Assembly: GCA_947455725.1 (NCBI GenBank) | Contig: CANGPL010000022.1 | Span: 1-39,942, forward strand | DNA length: 39,942 bases | Source: Hyphomicrobiales bacterium | GTDB lineage: Bacteria; Pseudomonadota; Alphaproteobacteria; Rhizobiales; Beijerinckiaceae | Direction: 5' to 3' | Shown here: one piece after another, positions 33,397 to 39,942 of the stretch | How positions within the stretch are numbered: the first letter of the stretch is position 1 | Layout: the number at the start of each line of letters is the position of its first letter | Program-made: the position numbers and the translations under genes | The notes under the pieces: generated by a model | Seen by the model: only the letters and a program-made list of their open reading frames with translations | Database searches by the model: none | What the model was told of the DNA's origin: nothing

Positions 33397-34332
33397 TTAG
33401 CCCGAAAGCTTTTCAATCCGCGCCATTACTTCATTAAGTTGAAGTGCGCCCAAGTTTTTCATCTCGATGATGTCCAAAAAAGCGTCGAGGCCGGTTGCCC
33501 GCGCGCTTGTGTGGGAGCCGAAGAGGGCGAGCCCCTTGGCGCCCAGATAGGCCGCGAGATGGGTAGGTCCCGTATCATTGCCAATGATGAGTTTCGCGTG
33601 GCGGATCAAGCCCGCGAGCGCGTTGAAGGTGATGGGCTTGCCTTGATCTAGGATGGCTTGGGCGGGGAGGGATTGGCAGAGCTCCATCTCGTCGGGTCCA
33701 GGCGCTGTGACCACTTGGTGGCCGTCGTCGATCAGGCTTTGGGCGAGCGGGCCGTAATGCGGCCACCGCTTTTGCGGGTGGCGCAGCGAGCTTCCCGGAA
33801 AGAGCAGGATGAAACCGGGCTTGAGCGCGTTTGCCTCCATCAGCCCCGTCACGTCATCGGCCATCCAGCGTACGTCGGGCCGCATCGTATGCGTGGTTTC
33901 AAGTCCCGCTTGTTCGAGCTGAAATTTAAGCCGCTCCAATATTGAAAGCCGCCGGCTAAGCCGGTTGGATTGAAGTGATAAAAACGCCTCGTCTTTCTGG
34001 CTCCACTCCGCGTCGAGCCAATTGCGATACATAAGGGTGCGACTGGAGTTTTGCAGATCGTAAATCAACTCGAAGCCTTCGTCGCGGAGCTCGCGCCGCA
34101 ATCTTAGGAGAGACATCACGTTCAAACGAGGCGCACGGGGGTCGAGGATAATCCGGTCGATCCAAGGGCAGCGCTCATAGATGCGGCGGAAGGGTTTGGT
34201 GGTTAGGAGTGTAATCTCGTCCCCCGGGTGGGCGAGCCGGATATCGTGGATCGCTCCCTCGCTTTGGAGCACATCGCCGAAGGCGCCGAGCCTTATGATC
34301 AGAATTTTACGGCGCGATTGTGCAGCTTCCAA
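33397..34332 (-). CDS. Glycosyltransferase family 9 (heptosyltransferase-like)
   Basis: A 311-residue GT-B enzyme. KILIIRLGAFGDVLQSEGAI is the N-terminal GT9 acceptor-side motif (the catalytic Asp of GAFGD). The C-terminal half has FILLFPGSSLRHPQKRWPHY, the nucleotide-sugar phosphate loop, and AKLIIGNDTGPTHLAAYLGA, the GNDTGxxHLAA donor-binding hallmark. It probably adds heptose or a related sugar to LPS core at the cytoplasmic face of the inner membrane. The only upstream start is TTG 34332, with a weak ribosome site; residues before KILII are variable in the family. It diverges from the GT4 gene. Confidence 0.9.
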   Translation of the reverse strand: MEAAQSRRKILIIRLGAFGDVLQSEGAIHDIRLAHPGDEITLLTTKPFRRIYERCPWIDRIILDPRAPRLNVMSLLRLRRELRDEGFELIYDLQNSSRTLMYRNWLDAEWSQKDEAFLSLQSNRLSRRLSILERLKFQLEQAGLETTHTMRPDVRWMADDVTGLMEANALKPGFILLFPGSSLRHPQKRWPHYGPLAQSLIDDGHQVVTAPGPDEMELCQSLPAQAILDQGKPITFNALAGLIRHAKLIIGNDTGPTHLAAYLGAKGLALFGSHTSARATGLDAFLDIIEMKNLGALQLNEVMARIEKLSG

Positions 34333-34458
34333 TTTGTATCTCTGGGGTTAGACCGACTATACTTCATAGTGCAGCTATGTGGTCGAATGGGAAGGGATTT
34401 GTCTACGCCCTTTTGCTGGCCCTTGTTCGAGAAATGATAGTATTCCAAGGGATTCCCC

Positions 34459-35472
34459 ATGCGCGTATTCAATGTGATGTTAGGCCGGGCGCATGGCGGG
34501 CTGGAGCAGGCGGCGATCGATTATGCCGAGATGCTGGCGCTTAACGGCGATGAGGTGGTGACGATTGGCCACCCGTCCGGTTGGATGCGCGAGAATTTGC
34601 CCGCTTACTTCGATTTTATGCCCTTGTGGTGTTGGACGAATTACGACCCGATTGCAACTTGGCGGCTTCGTGCGGCAGCACAGCGGCGTCGTCCGGACGT
34701 TGTGATCGCCCATGGCACACGTGCAATGCGCTATGTGGCTCGGCTATCGGGCGTTAGAAAGATAGGCGTGCTGCATAATACGCGCTTTAAGGCCGATATG
34801 ATGGCGATGGATGGGTTTATTGCCGTCTCGCCTCGCGTCGCTGAGGCTGCCGCTGCGCGGTTCCCTGATAAGTCTATTCAGATGGTACCAAATATGGTGC
34901 GTGTGAGAGACACCGTCACGCGTCCGCTCTTCCGTTCGCCGCCGATCCTTGGTTCGCTTGGGCGGCTTCATCGAAACAAGGGCTATGATGTGTTGCTACA
35001 GGCACTGGCAATGCCTGCCGTCCGCTCGCAACCATGGATGTTTGTTTTGGGAGGTGATGGACCAGAGCGAGCTAGCCTTGAGCAGCAAGCGCATGCGCTT
35101 GGGATTGCTGATCGAATTCGATTTGTAGGCTGGGTTTCGAACCGTCACGCTTTTTTTGATGGGATTGATGTTTTTCTTTTGCCCTCGCGCGAAGAGCCGT
35201 TTGGCATTGTGCTGATCGAGGCAATGGCGGAAGCCTTGCCGGTGATTGTAACGGATACCGATGGGCCTTCATTTATTGTCCGTGACAAGGACACAGGATT
35301 TGTGGTTCCGCCTGAAAACACTGATACGCTGGCTCGCGCAATCAAGGTGGCGATTGAAAATTCAAACGATATGTCAGTCATGGGAATGGCGGGATATGAG
35401 GATGTAAAAGTGCGGTTTAGCCGTGAGGCTGTTGCCGCACTTTTAAGTCATGCCCTTCGAGCGATTGACTGA
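34459..35472 (+). CDS. Glycosyltransferase family 4
   Basis: A 337-residue GT-B retaining glycosyltransferase. The N-terminal Rossmann half contains LGRAHGGLEQAAIDYAEML (the GGxE/Q loop) and VVIAHGTRAMRYV. The C-terminal half has ILGSLGRLHRNKGYDVLLQA, FVLGGDGPERASLEQQA, IRFVGWVSNRHAFFDGIDVF and LLPSREEPFGIVLIEAMAEA, the EPFGxxxxEAMA donor-sugar motif. It acts in LPS core or surface polysaccharide assembly, as its neighbours suggest. ATG 34459 has AAGGGA eight bases upstream. It ends 11 bases from the convergent dehydrogenase gene. Confidence 0.92.
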   Translation: MRVFNVMLGRAHGGLEQAAIDYAEMLALNGDEVVTIGHPSGWMRENLPAYFDFMPLWCWTNYDPIATWRLRAAAQRRRPDVVIAHGTRAMRYVARLSGVRKIGVLHNTRFKADMMAMDGFIAVSPRVAEAAAARFPDKSIQMVPNMVRVRDTVTRPLFRSPPILGSLGRLHRNKGYDVLLQALAMPAVRSQPWMFVLGGDGPERASLEQQAHALGIADRIRFVGWVSNRHAFFDGIDVFLLPSREEPFGIVLIEAMAEALPVIVTDTDGPSFIVRDKDTGFVVPPENTDTLARAIKVAIENSNDMSVMGMAGYEDVKVRFSREAVAALLSHALRAID

Positions 35473-35483
35473 GTAACTCGATC

Positions 35484-36395
35484 TTACTCCAACTCGGCCG
35501 GAAAGCCCGGTGCGCGCAAATCGGTGTGGAGCGCGTCTTCTAAAAGCTTAACAATCTGCGACGACCATGCGTCGCCACCATAGGCTTGGCGGCCTTCGAT
35601 GAAGATTTGTTCGGTGAGGCCCGCGAGTTTTAAAGGCACGCCGAATTCGCGGCCGAATTTGGCGGCGAAGCCCAAGTCTTTGCACGCTAAATCCATCGTG
35701 AAATTGATGTTGTAGCTGCCGTTCAAAATTACTTGGCCTTCGGTTTCGTGCACGAAGCTGTTGCCGGAGCTTGCTTTGATGGCGTGGAAGGCTTGCGCGA
35801 GATCGAGCCCGCCGCGCTTGGCCAACATCAGCGCTTCACCGCACGCGACGAGATGGATGAAGGCCAGCATATTGGTGATGACTTTGATCACCGATGCCGA
35901 GCCGATATCACCCATGTGGAAAATTTCGCCGCCAAGTTTTTTGAGTGCGGGCAAATGGGTTTCGAACAATTCCTTCTTACCGCCGACTAAAACGGTAATT
36001 GTGCCTTGCGCGGCTTTATGCACGCCGCCCGTTACAGGCGCTTCAAGTGTCTCGACGCCATGCTCGGCGGCAAGCTTGGCCATGGCTTCGATTTCTTCTT
36101 TGCCATTGGTTGAGTTCTCGATCCAGGTGCCACCTTTTTTAAGGCCCTCCAAAATACCATTCTTGCCGGCAAGAACGGCCATCGACACTTTTGGCGAGGG
36201 CAGGCAAGTGATCACGGCATCGGAGTTTTCGGCAACGGCCTTCGGTGTGTCAGCCCATATGGCACCGGCTTCAATCAGCTTCTTGGCATTTTCTTTATTG
36301 AGGTCGGTTACGGTGACTTGGTAACCGGCCTTGACGAGGTTCATCGCTAGATTGGCACCGAGATGGCCTAAGCCGATATAGCCGTAACGTAGCAT
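35484..36395 (-). CDS. 3-hydroxyisobutyrate dehydrogenase-family NAD(P)-dependent oxidoreductase
   Basis: A 303-residue beta-hydroxyacid dehydrogenase. The N-terminal Rossmann fold opens YIGLGHLGANLAMNLVKAG (GxGxxG); substrate-site EAPVTGGVHKAAQGTITVLV is the family DAPVSGGxxGAxxGTL motif; GSASVIKVITNML carries the catalytic lysine. Members oxidise 3-hydroxyisobutyrate, tartronate semialdehyde-type or similar substrates. ATG 36395 follows AAGGAACC. It is downstream of an enolase-superfamily dehydratase and an amine-oxidising dehydrogenase on the same strand, so a role in breaking down a sugar acid or methylated amine-derived compound is likely, but the substrate is not predictable. Confidence 0.88.
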   Translation of the reverse strand: MLRYGYIGLGHLGANLAMNLVKAGYQVTVTDLNKENAKKLIEAGAIWADTPKAVAENSDAVITCLPSPKVSMAVLAGKNGILEGLKKGGTWIENSTNGKEEIEAMAKLAAEHGVETLEAPVTGGVHKAAQGTITVLVGGKKELFETHLPALKKLGGEIFHMGDIGSASVIKVITNMLAFIHLVACGEALMLAKRGGLDLAQAFHAIKASSGNSFVHETEGQVILNGSYNINFTMDLACKDLGFAAKFGREFGVPLKLAGLTEQIFIEGRQAYGGDAWSSQIVKLLEDALHTDLRAPGFPAELE

Positions 36396-36429
36396 TGTGG
36401 GGGTTCCTTTTGTTGGGTGGATAGGAAGT

Positions 36430-36570
36430 GGCGAATGGCGAACGGTGAGTAGCGAATAGGGATTAAGTTATCTTTCGGACCGCGCGTCTCCTGACGCGCA
36501 TGGAATGCGAGCCGGAGGCTCGCGGTCCAATCATTAGCCCCTATTCGCTACTCACCATTCGCCAGTCGCC
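36430..36570. repeat. Nested palindromic intergenic element (three-way-junction type)
   Basis: Two imperfectly complementary arms of about 32 bases (36430-36461 and 36538-36570; roughly 30 of 32 pair) enclose a second stem, GGACCGC (36477-36483) with GCGGTCC (36522-36528). Inside that lie two competing hairpins, GCGCGTC/GACGCGC (36482-36499) and GCGAGCC/GGCTCGC (36507-36523). It fills the gap between two same-strand genes. It resembles the dispersed palindromes of alphaproteobacteria, but a copy number cannot be obtained from one window. Confidence 0.8.
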
Positions 36571-36574
36571 TTTT

Positions 36575-37777
36575 CTAATTCGGTAAATTCATCGGATCAA
36601 ATACCGGCACGAGATGCAGGTCTTTGCCGGTGTAGGGGTGGGCGCGGGCGAGCTCTTCATCAAGCTCAATGCCTAAGCCGGGTTCATTTGATGGGATCAC
36701 GTAACCCTCTTCCCATTTGATTTTGTTTTTGACGAGCGCGCCGTAGAAGCCATCGAAGCGTTCAATACTTTCAAGCACTAGAAAATTAGGGATCGAGGCT
36801 GCGAGTTGGATGTTGGCGGCGGCTTCAACTGGCCCGCAATAGAGATGCGGCGCGATTTGCGCATAATGCGTTTCGGCCATCGCTGCGATTTTTTTGGTTT
36901 CCATCAATCCACCCACACGGCTAATGGCCATTTGCAGAATATGCGCCGCACCAGTTTGTAAGACGCGGGCGAATTCGTACTTTGTTGAAAGACGCTCGCC
37001 GGTTGCAATCGGAATAGTAGTTTGGCGCGCAACGATGGCCATTTCTTCTGGCATTTCCGGTGGTGTTGGCTCTTCGAACCATAGCGGATCATAGGCCTCT
37101 AAACGGTGGGCCAAGCGTATGGCGCCTGAGGTTGTAAATTGTCCATGCGTACCGAATAGAAGGTCGGCCTTTGTGCCGCAGACTTCGCGTAATTTTTTAC
37201 AGAATTGTTCCGCGCGATCCATCATTTCCAAGCTTGGTTGACGGGGATCAAAGGTGCCGAAGGGGATGGGATCGAATTTAAGCGCGGTGAAGCCTTGCTC
37301 CAAATAGTCAACGGCACGCTCGGCGGCGACATCGGGCTTGTAATAAACATCGGTGTCGACATAGGCGTCACCGCCTTTGGGATAGAGATAGGTGTAGGAA
37401 CGAAGCTTCTCATGCACCTTGCCGCCCAAGAGCTCATAGATTGGCTTGTTAAGCGCTTTGCCATTGATGTCCCACATCGCGATTTCAAAACCTGCGATGA
37501 TGGCGGTGAGCGTTGGGTTTGGGCGTTGTGAATAGCCGCGGCCATAGACGTTTTTAAACATTTTTTCGAGGTGGAATGAATCCATGCCTTGAATATGGCT
37601 TTCAAACACATCCTCGATCATCACCTTCATCGCCTTGGCGCTGAAGGCGGCATCATACACTTCGCCAATACCGGAGATGCCGTTATCGGTTGTGAGCTTC
37701 ACAAAGATGAAATAGCGACCACCAAATTTTGGCGGCGGATTGCCGACGATGAAGGTTTCGAGGGATTGGATTTTCAT
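36575..37777 (-). CDS. Mandelate racemase/muconate lactonizing enzyme-family protein (sugar-acid dehydratase-like)
   Basis: A 400-residue enolase-superfamily enzyme. An N-terminal capping domain (IQSLETFIVGNPPPKFGGRY, then ISGIGEVYDAAFSA) precedes the TIM barrel with GFTALKFDPIPFG (KxD/K strand), DLLFGTHGQFTTSGAIRLAH (HGQ motif), PLWFEEPTPPE (metal-ligand Glu), IPIATGERLSTKYEF (GER motif, metal-ligand Glu) and QIAPHLYCGPVEAAANIQLA (catalytic His). These fit the galactonate/arabinonate dehydratase-like branch, which removes water from a sugar acid in a magnesium-dependent reaction. The exact sugar acid is not predictable. ATG 37777 follows AAGGGAA. It lies between the two other catabolic genes, separated from each by a palindromic element. 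Confidence 0.9.
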   Translation of the reverse strand: MKIQSLETFIVGNPPPKFGGRYFIFVKLTTDNGISGIGEVYDAAFSAKAMKVMIEDVFESHIQGMDSFHLEKMFKNVYGRGYSQRPNPTLTAIIAGFEIAMWDINGKALNKPIYELLGGKVHEKLRSYTYLYPKGGDAYVDTDVYYKPDVAAERAVDYLEQGFTALKFDPIPFGTFDPRQPSLEMMDRAEQFCKKLREVCGTKADLLFGTHGQFTTSGAIRLAHRLEAYDPLWFEEPTPPEMPEEMAIVARQTTIPIATGERLSTKYEFARVLQTGAAHILQMAISRVGGLMETKKIAAMAETHYAQIAPHLYCGPVEAAANIQLAASIPNFLVLESIERFDGFYGALVKNKIKWEEGYVIPSNEPGLGIELDEELARAHPYTGKDLHLVPVFDPMNLPN

Positions 37778-37799
37778 AGATGCGTTTCCCTTTTATTTT

Positions 37800-37888
37800 C
37801 CGTCATTGTGAGGAGCGAAGCGACGAAGCAACCCAGTTCTTTTCTGCACCATCAACTGGCTTGCTTCGCTGATCGCTCGCAATGACGG
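37800..37888. repeat. Intergenic palindrome of the CGTCATTG-GAGCGAAGC type
   Basis: The left arm, CCGTCATTGTGAGGAGCGAA onward (37800-37838), pairs with the right arm, AACTGGCTTGCTTCGCTGAT onward (37854-37888), to form a long imperfect hairpin with a short loop. This sequence type (CGTCATTGCGAGxxxGCGAAGC) is a common dispersed intergenic repeat in many proteobacteria. It lies between two same-strand genes and would place a stable hairpin in their shared transcript. Confidence 0.85.
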
Positions 37889-37893
37889 TTAAT

Positions 37894-39942
37894 TTAAGCC
37901 TTTATCCGCAATGACGCTGGATCATACATCGGCTTTAATGATACTTTCGCTGGAATGCGTGTTCCCGCCACTTCAATCTTATAGCTGCCTACCAACAGAT
38001 CATCGACAGTTGCCGCATGTTCAGTTCCGATATAGGCAAGGCCTACTGCACCGCCGAGCGTGTAGCCATACATCGCGGAGGTGAGGCGTGAGATGCGCTT
38101 ACCGTTTAGCCAGACGGGCTCGTCGTGATAGAGCATCATGTCGGGATCCGAGATCAGGAATTGCGCGAGCCGGCGTGTGATGCCTTGTTCTTTTTGTTTG
38201 AGCAATGCTTCGCGTCCGATAAAGCCGCCTTGCTTGTTCCATGCGACGCAGAAACCCAAGCCCGCTTCGAGCGGCGTATCTTCTGGCGTGATGTCATGAC
38301 TCCAATGGCGATAGGCTTTCTCGATGCGGAGCGAATTCATCGCGTGATAGCCCGCATGTTTTAAGCCATACGCTGCCCCATTCGCCAGAATGAAATCATA
38401 GACGGCGGGTGCAAATTCCGACGGAATATAAAGCTCATAACCAAGCTCGCCGACATAGGTGATGCGGGTGACGCGAACACGCGCTGGGCCTATTTCAATC
38501 TCGCGGCTTGTGCCAAACGGGAAGGCCTCATTCGATACATCATCGGGCGTGAGCGATTGCAGCAGGGCGCGCGAATTGGGGCCCATCAAGCCGATGGTGG
38601 ACGTACCTGAGGTGACGTCCACCACAGCAACGGCCTCGTCTTCACGAATGGCGTTTTCGAGATGACGGCGATCATGCAATTGCGTCATCGCAGCGGTGAC
38701 GACGAGATACTCGTTTTGGGCGACGCGTGTGGCGGTGAGATCGGCCTCAATGCCGCCTTTCTCATTACACCATTGCGTGTAAACCACTTTGCCGACGGGT
38801 ACGTCCATCTCATTCACGGAGACGCGGTTCAAGAGCTTCATTGCGTCGCGGCCTTTGACCGTGAATTTCGCAAACGCGCTTTGATCGAAAAGGCCAACGG
38901 CTTCGCGCACGGCTTTGCATTCTTCGCGGGAATTTTCAAACCAGTTGGGCTTACCGAAGGTGTACTCGTATTTTGGCTCTTGGCCCTTGCGCGCGAACCA
39001 GTTGGGACGCTCCCAGCCTGCGACTTCGCCAAAGCATGCGCCTGCGGCGGCGATGCGATCATGCAACGCGGTTTTGCGTACGCCGCGTGAGGTTTCATAT
39101 TGTTTGAAGGGCCAATGCATGGCGTAGAGCAAGCCAAGCGCTTCGGAGACGCGCGGGATCAAGAAATGCTTGGTATTTTGATGCGGGTAGAGGCGGTTGA
39201 TATCGACATCCCAGAGATCGAAGGGCGGCTCGCCTTCGGTGATCCAATGCGCGAGTGCCATGCCTGCACCGCCACCGGATTGAATGCCGATGGAGTTAAA
39301 GCCCGCAGCAACAAACACGCCCTTCACTTCAGGTGCTGGTCCTAAAATATAGCGCTGGTCGGCGGTGAAGCTTTCAGGCCCGTTGAAGAATTTGCGGATG
39401 CCTACTTTCTCAAGCGACGGAATGCGCTTCATCGCGTCTTCGAGAATGGGCGCGAAGTGATCGAAATCTTCCGGTAGCTCGCCAAATTCGAAGTCGTCCG
39501 GAATACCGTCCAGCGCCCAAGGCTTGGCTTTGGGTTCAAACGCACCGAGCAACAGTTTTCCGGCATCTTCTTTGTAATAGGCGCAATGATCCATATCGCG
39601 CATGACGGGCAGATCGGGCGTCATGCCTTCCATCGGATCGGTGACGATGTAGAAATGCTCGCAGGCTTGAAGAGGCACATCGACGCCGATGGTGCGGGCG
39701 AGCGAGCGCGTCCACATGCCGCCAGCGATCACAACTTTGTCCGCTTTGATGATGCCTTCCGCCGTTTCCACGCCGACGGCGCGGCCATTCTCAACGATGA
39801 TTTTTTCGACGAGCATATTTTCATGAATGGCAACGCCGGACATGCGCGCGCCTTTGGCCAAGGCCATCGTCGTATCAATCGGATTGCACTTGCCATCGGA
39901 TGGATACCAGATGGCGCCAATGACATCGTCGATGTTCATTAA
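37894..39942 (-). CDS. Sarcosine/dimethylglycine dehydrogenase-like FAD protein with GcvT domain (5' end outside window)
   Basis: 683 codons or so are visible and the frame runs off the right edge; the FAD-binding N-terminal Rossmann motif is not seen, so the gene starts beyond the window (family members are about 800-860 residues). Visible in order: the rest of the DAO-type FAD domain (ADKVVIAGGMWTRSLARTIG, then VFVAAGFNSIGIQSGGGAGM), the bridging domain (HWPFKQYETSRGVRKTALHD), the GcvT aminomethyltransferase-like folate domain (REAVGLFDQSAFAKFTVKGR...VVYTQWCNEKGGIEADLTAT...GELGYELYIPSEFAP) and GcvT C-terminal barrel (EPVWLNGKRISRLTSAMYGY). Family role: oxidative N-demethylation of dimethylglycine or sarcosine, passing the methyl group to tetrahydrofolate. 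It appears to be the first visible gene of the minus-strand catabolic group. Confidence 0.9.
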   Translation of the reverse strand, partial: LMNIDDVIGAIWYPSDGKCNPIDTTMALAKGARMSGVAIHENMLVEKIIVENGRAVGVETAEGIIKADKVVIAGGMWTRSLARTIGVDVPLQACEHFYIVTDPMEGMTPDLPVMRDMDHCAYYKEDAGKLLLGAFEPKAKPWALDGIPDDFEFGELPEDFDHFAPILEDAMKRIPSLEKVGIRKFFNGPESFTADQRYILGPAPEVKGVFVAAGFNSIGIQSGGGAGMALAHWITEGEPPFDLWDVDINRLYPHQNTKHFLIPRVSEALGLLYAMHWPFKQYETSRGVRKTALHDRIAAAGACFGEVAGWERPNWFARKGQEPKYEYTFGKPNWFENSREECKAVREAVGLFDQSAFAKFTVKGRDAMKLLNRVSVNEMDVPVGKVVYTQWCNEKGGIEADLTATRVAQNEYLVVTAAMTQLHDRRHLENAIREDEAVAVVDVTSGTSTIGLMGPNSRALLQSLTPDDVSNEAFPFGTSREIEIGPARVRVTRITYVGELGYELYIPSEFAPAVYDFILANGAAYGLKHAGYHAMNSLRIEKAYRHWSHDITPEDTPLEAGLGFCVAWNKQGGFIGREALLKQKEQGITRRLAQFLISDPDMMLYHDEPVWLNGKRISRLTSAMYGYTLGGAVGLAYIGTEHAATVDDLLVGSYKIEVAGTRIPAKVSLKPMYDPASLRIKA

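Noticed and set aside
35473..35500. Short GAGTAA/TTACTC hairpin between convergent genes as a terminator
   Set aside because: Six-bp AT-containing stem with no T-run; too weak to call.
1..39942. CRISPR array, tRNA, rRNA, integrase or phage genes
   Set aside because: No regular direct repeats with spacers, no cloverleaf with a recognisable anticodon arm, and no integrase or phage structural motifs were found by eye; weak tRNA-like folds cannot be excluded without a scan.

Overview
The window looks like a piece of an alphaproteobacterial chromosome, probably Rhizobiales-like. This is inferred from a GspC/N-type type II secretion cluster with a minimal prepilin peptidase, a PrtD/PrsD-like type I exporter, a DUF6165 gene beside glycosyltransferases, IS427-like IS5 relics and the kinds of intergenic palindrome present. 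No rRNA, tRNA or CRISPR array was seen. Base composition varies: the 0.7-2.6 kb gene and the O-antigen ligase are clearly AT-rich, and the right-hand metabolic genes are GC-richer.

Layout. (1) 1-4.05 kb is an insertion-sequence graveyard: the 3' end of an IS3-family element abutting a broken IS30 transposase, a decayed IS3 orfA and a decayed IS5-family transposase. Between them lie an AT-rich methyltransferase-glycosyltransferase gene and a small unknown ORF. (2) 4.2-10.85 kb is a type I secretion locus: a 1134-residue repetitive protein without a signal peptide, a terminator, an ABC exporter and a HlyD-type adaptor. No TolC gene is present. Directly behind it lies a ghost of a molybdopterin-binding oxidoreductase gene (10.86-11.3 kb). 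(3) 11.6-22.5 kb is a near-complete type II secretion system: gspO on the plus strand, E-F-G-H-I-J-K-L-M-N packed on the minus strand with ATGA overlaps, and a divergent gspD lipoprotein secretin. (4) 22.5-27.5 kb holds two divergent secreted proteins, each with an N-terminal Fn3-like module and a C-terminal YHYH domain. The second is directly followed by a small EF-hand-like secreted protein. (5) 28.3-30.3 kb holds a secreted unknown, a PPIase-family protein without its PPIase domain, and a HupE/UreJ-type membrane protein. (6) 30.4-31.56 kb has a second IS30 plus IS3 relic pair. (7) 31.6-35.5 kb is a surface-glycan cluster: O-antigen ligase, DUF6165, GT9 and GT4. (8) 35.5-39.9 kb is a minus-strand catabolic group: a truncated sarcosine/dimethylglycine dehydrogenase-like protein, an enolase-superfamily dehydratase and a 3-hydroxyisobutyrate-dehydrogenase-like enzyme, with two elaborate palindromes between them.

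Working model (inference). The 4-30 kb block is a cell-surface and secretion island bracketed by decayed IS elements. Its least described part is the T2SS beside paired Fn3-YHYH proteins, an EF-hand partner and a PPIase-remnant/HupE module. The YHYH proteins are candidate T2SS cargo, and the His-rich and acidic motifs suggest metal binding.
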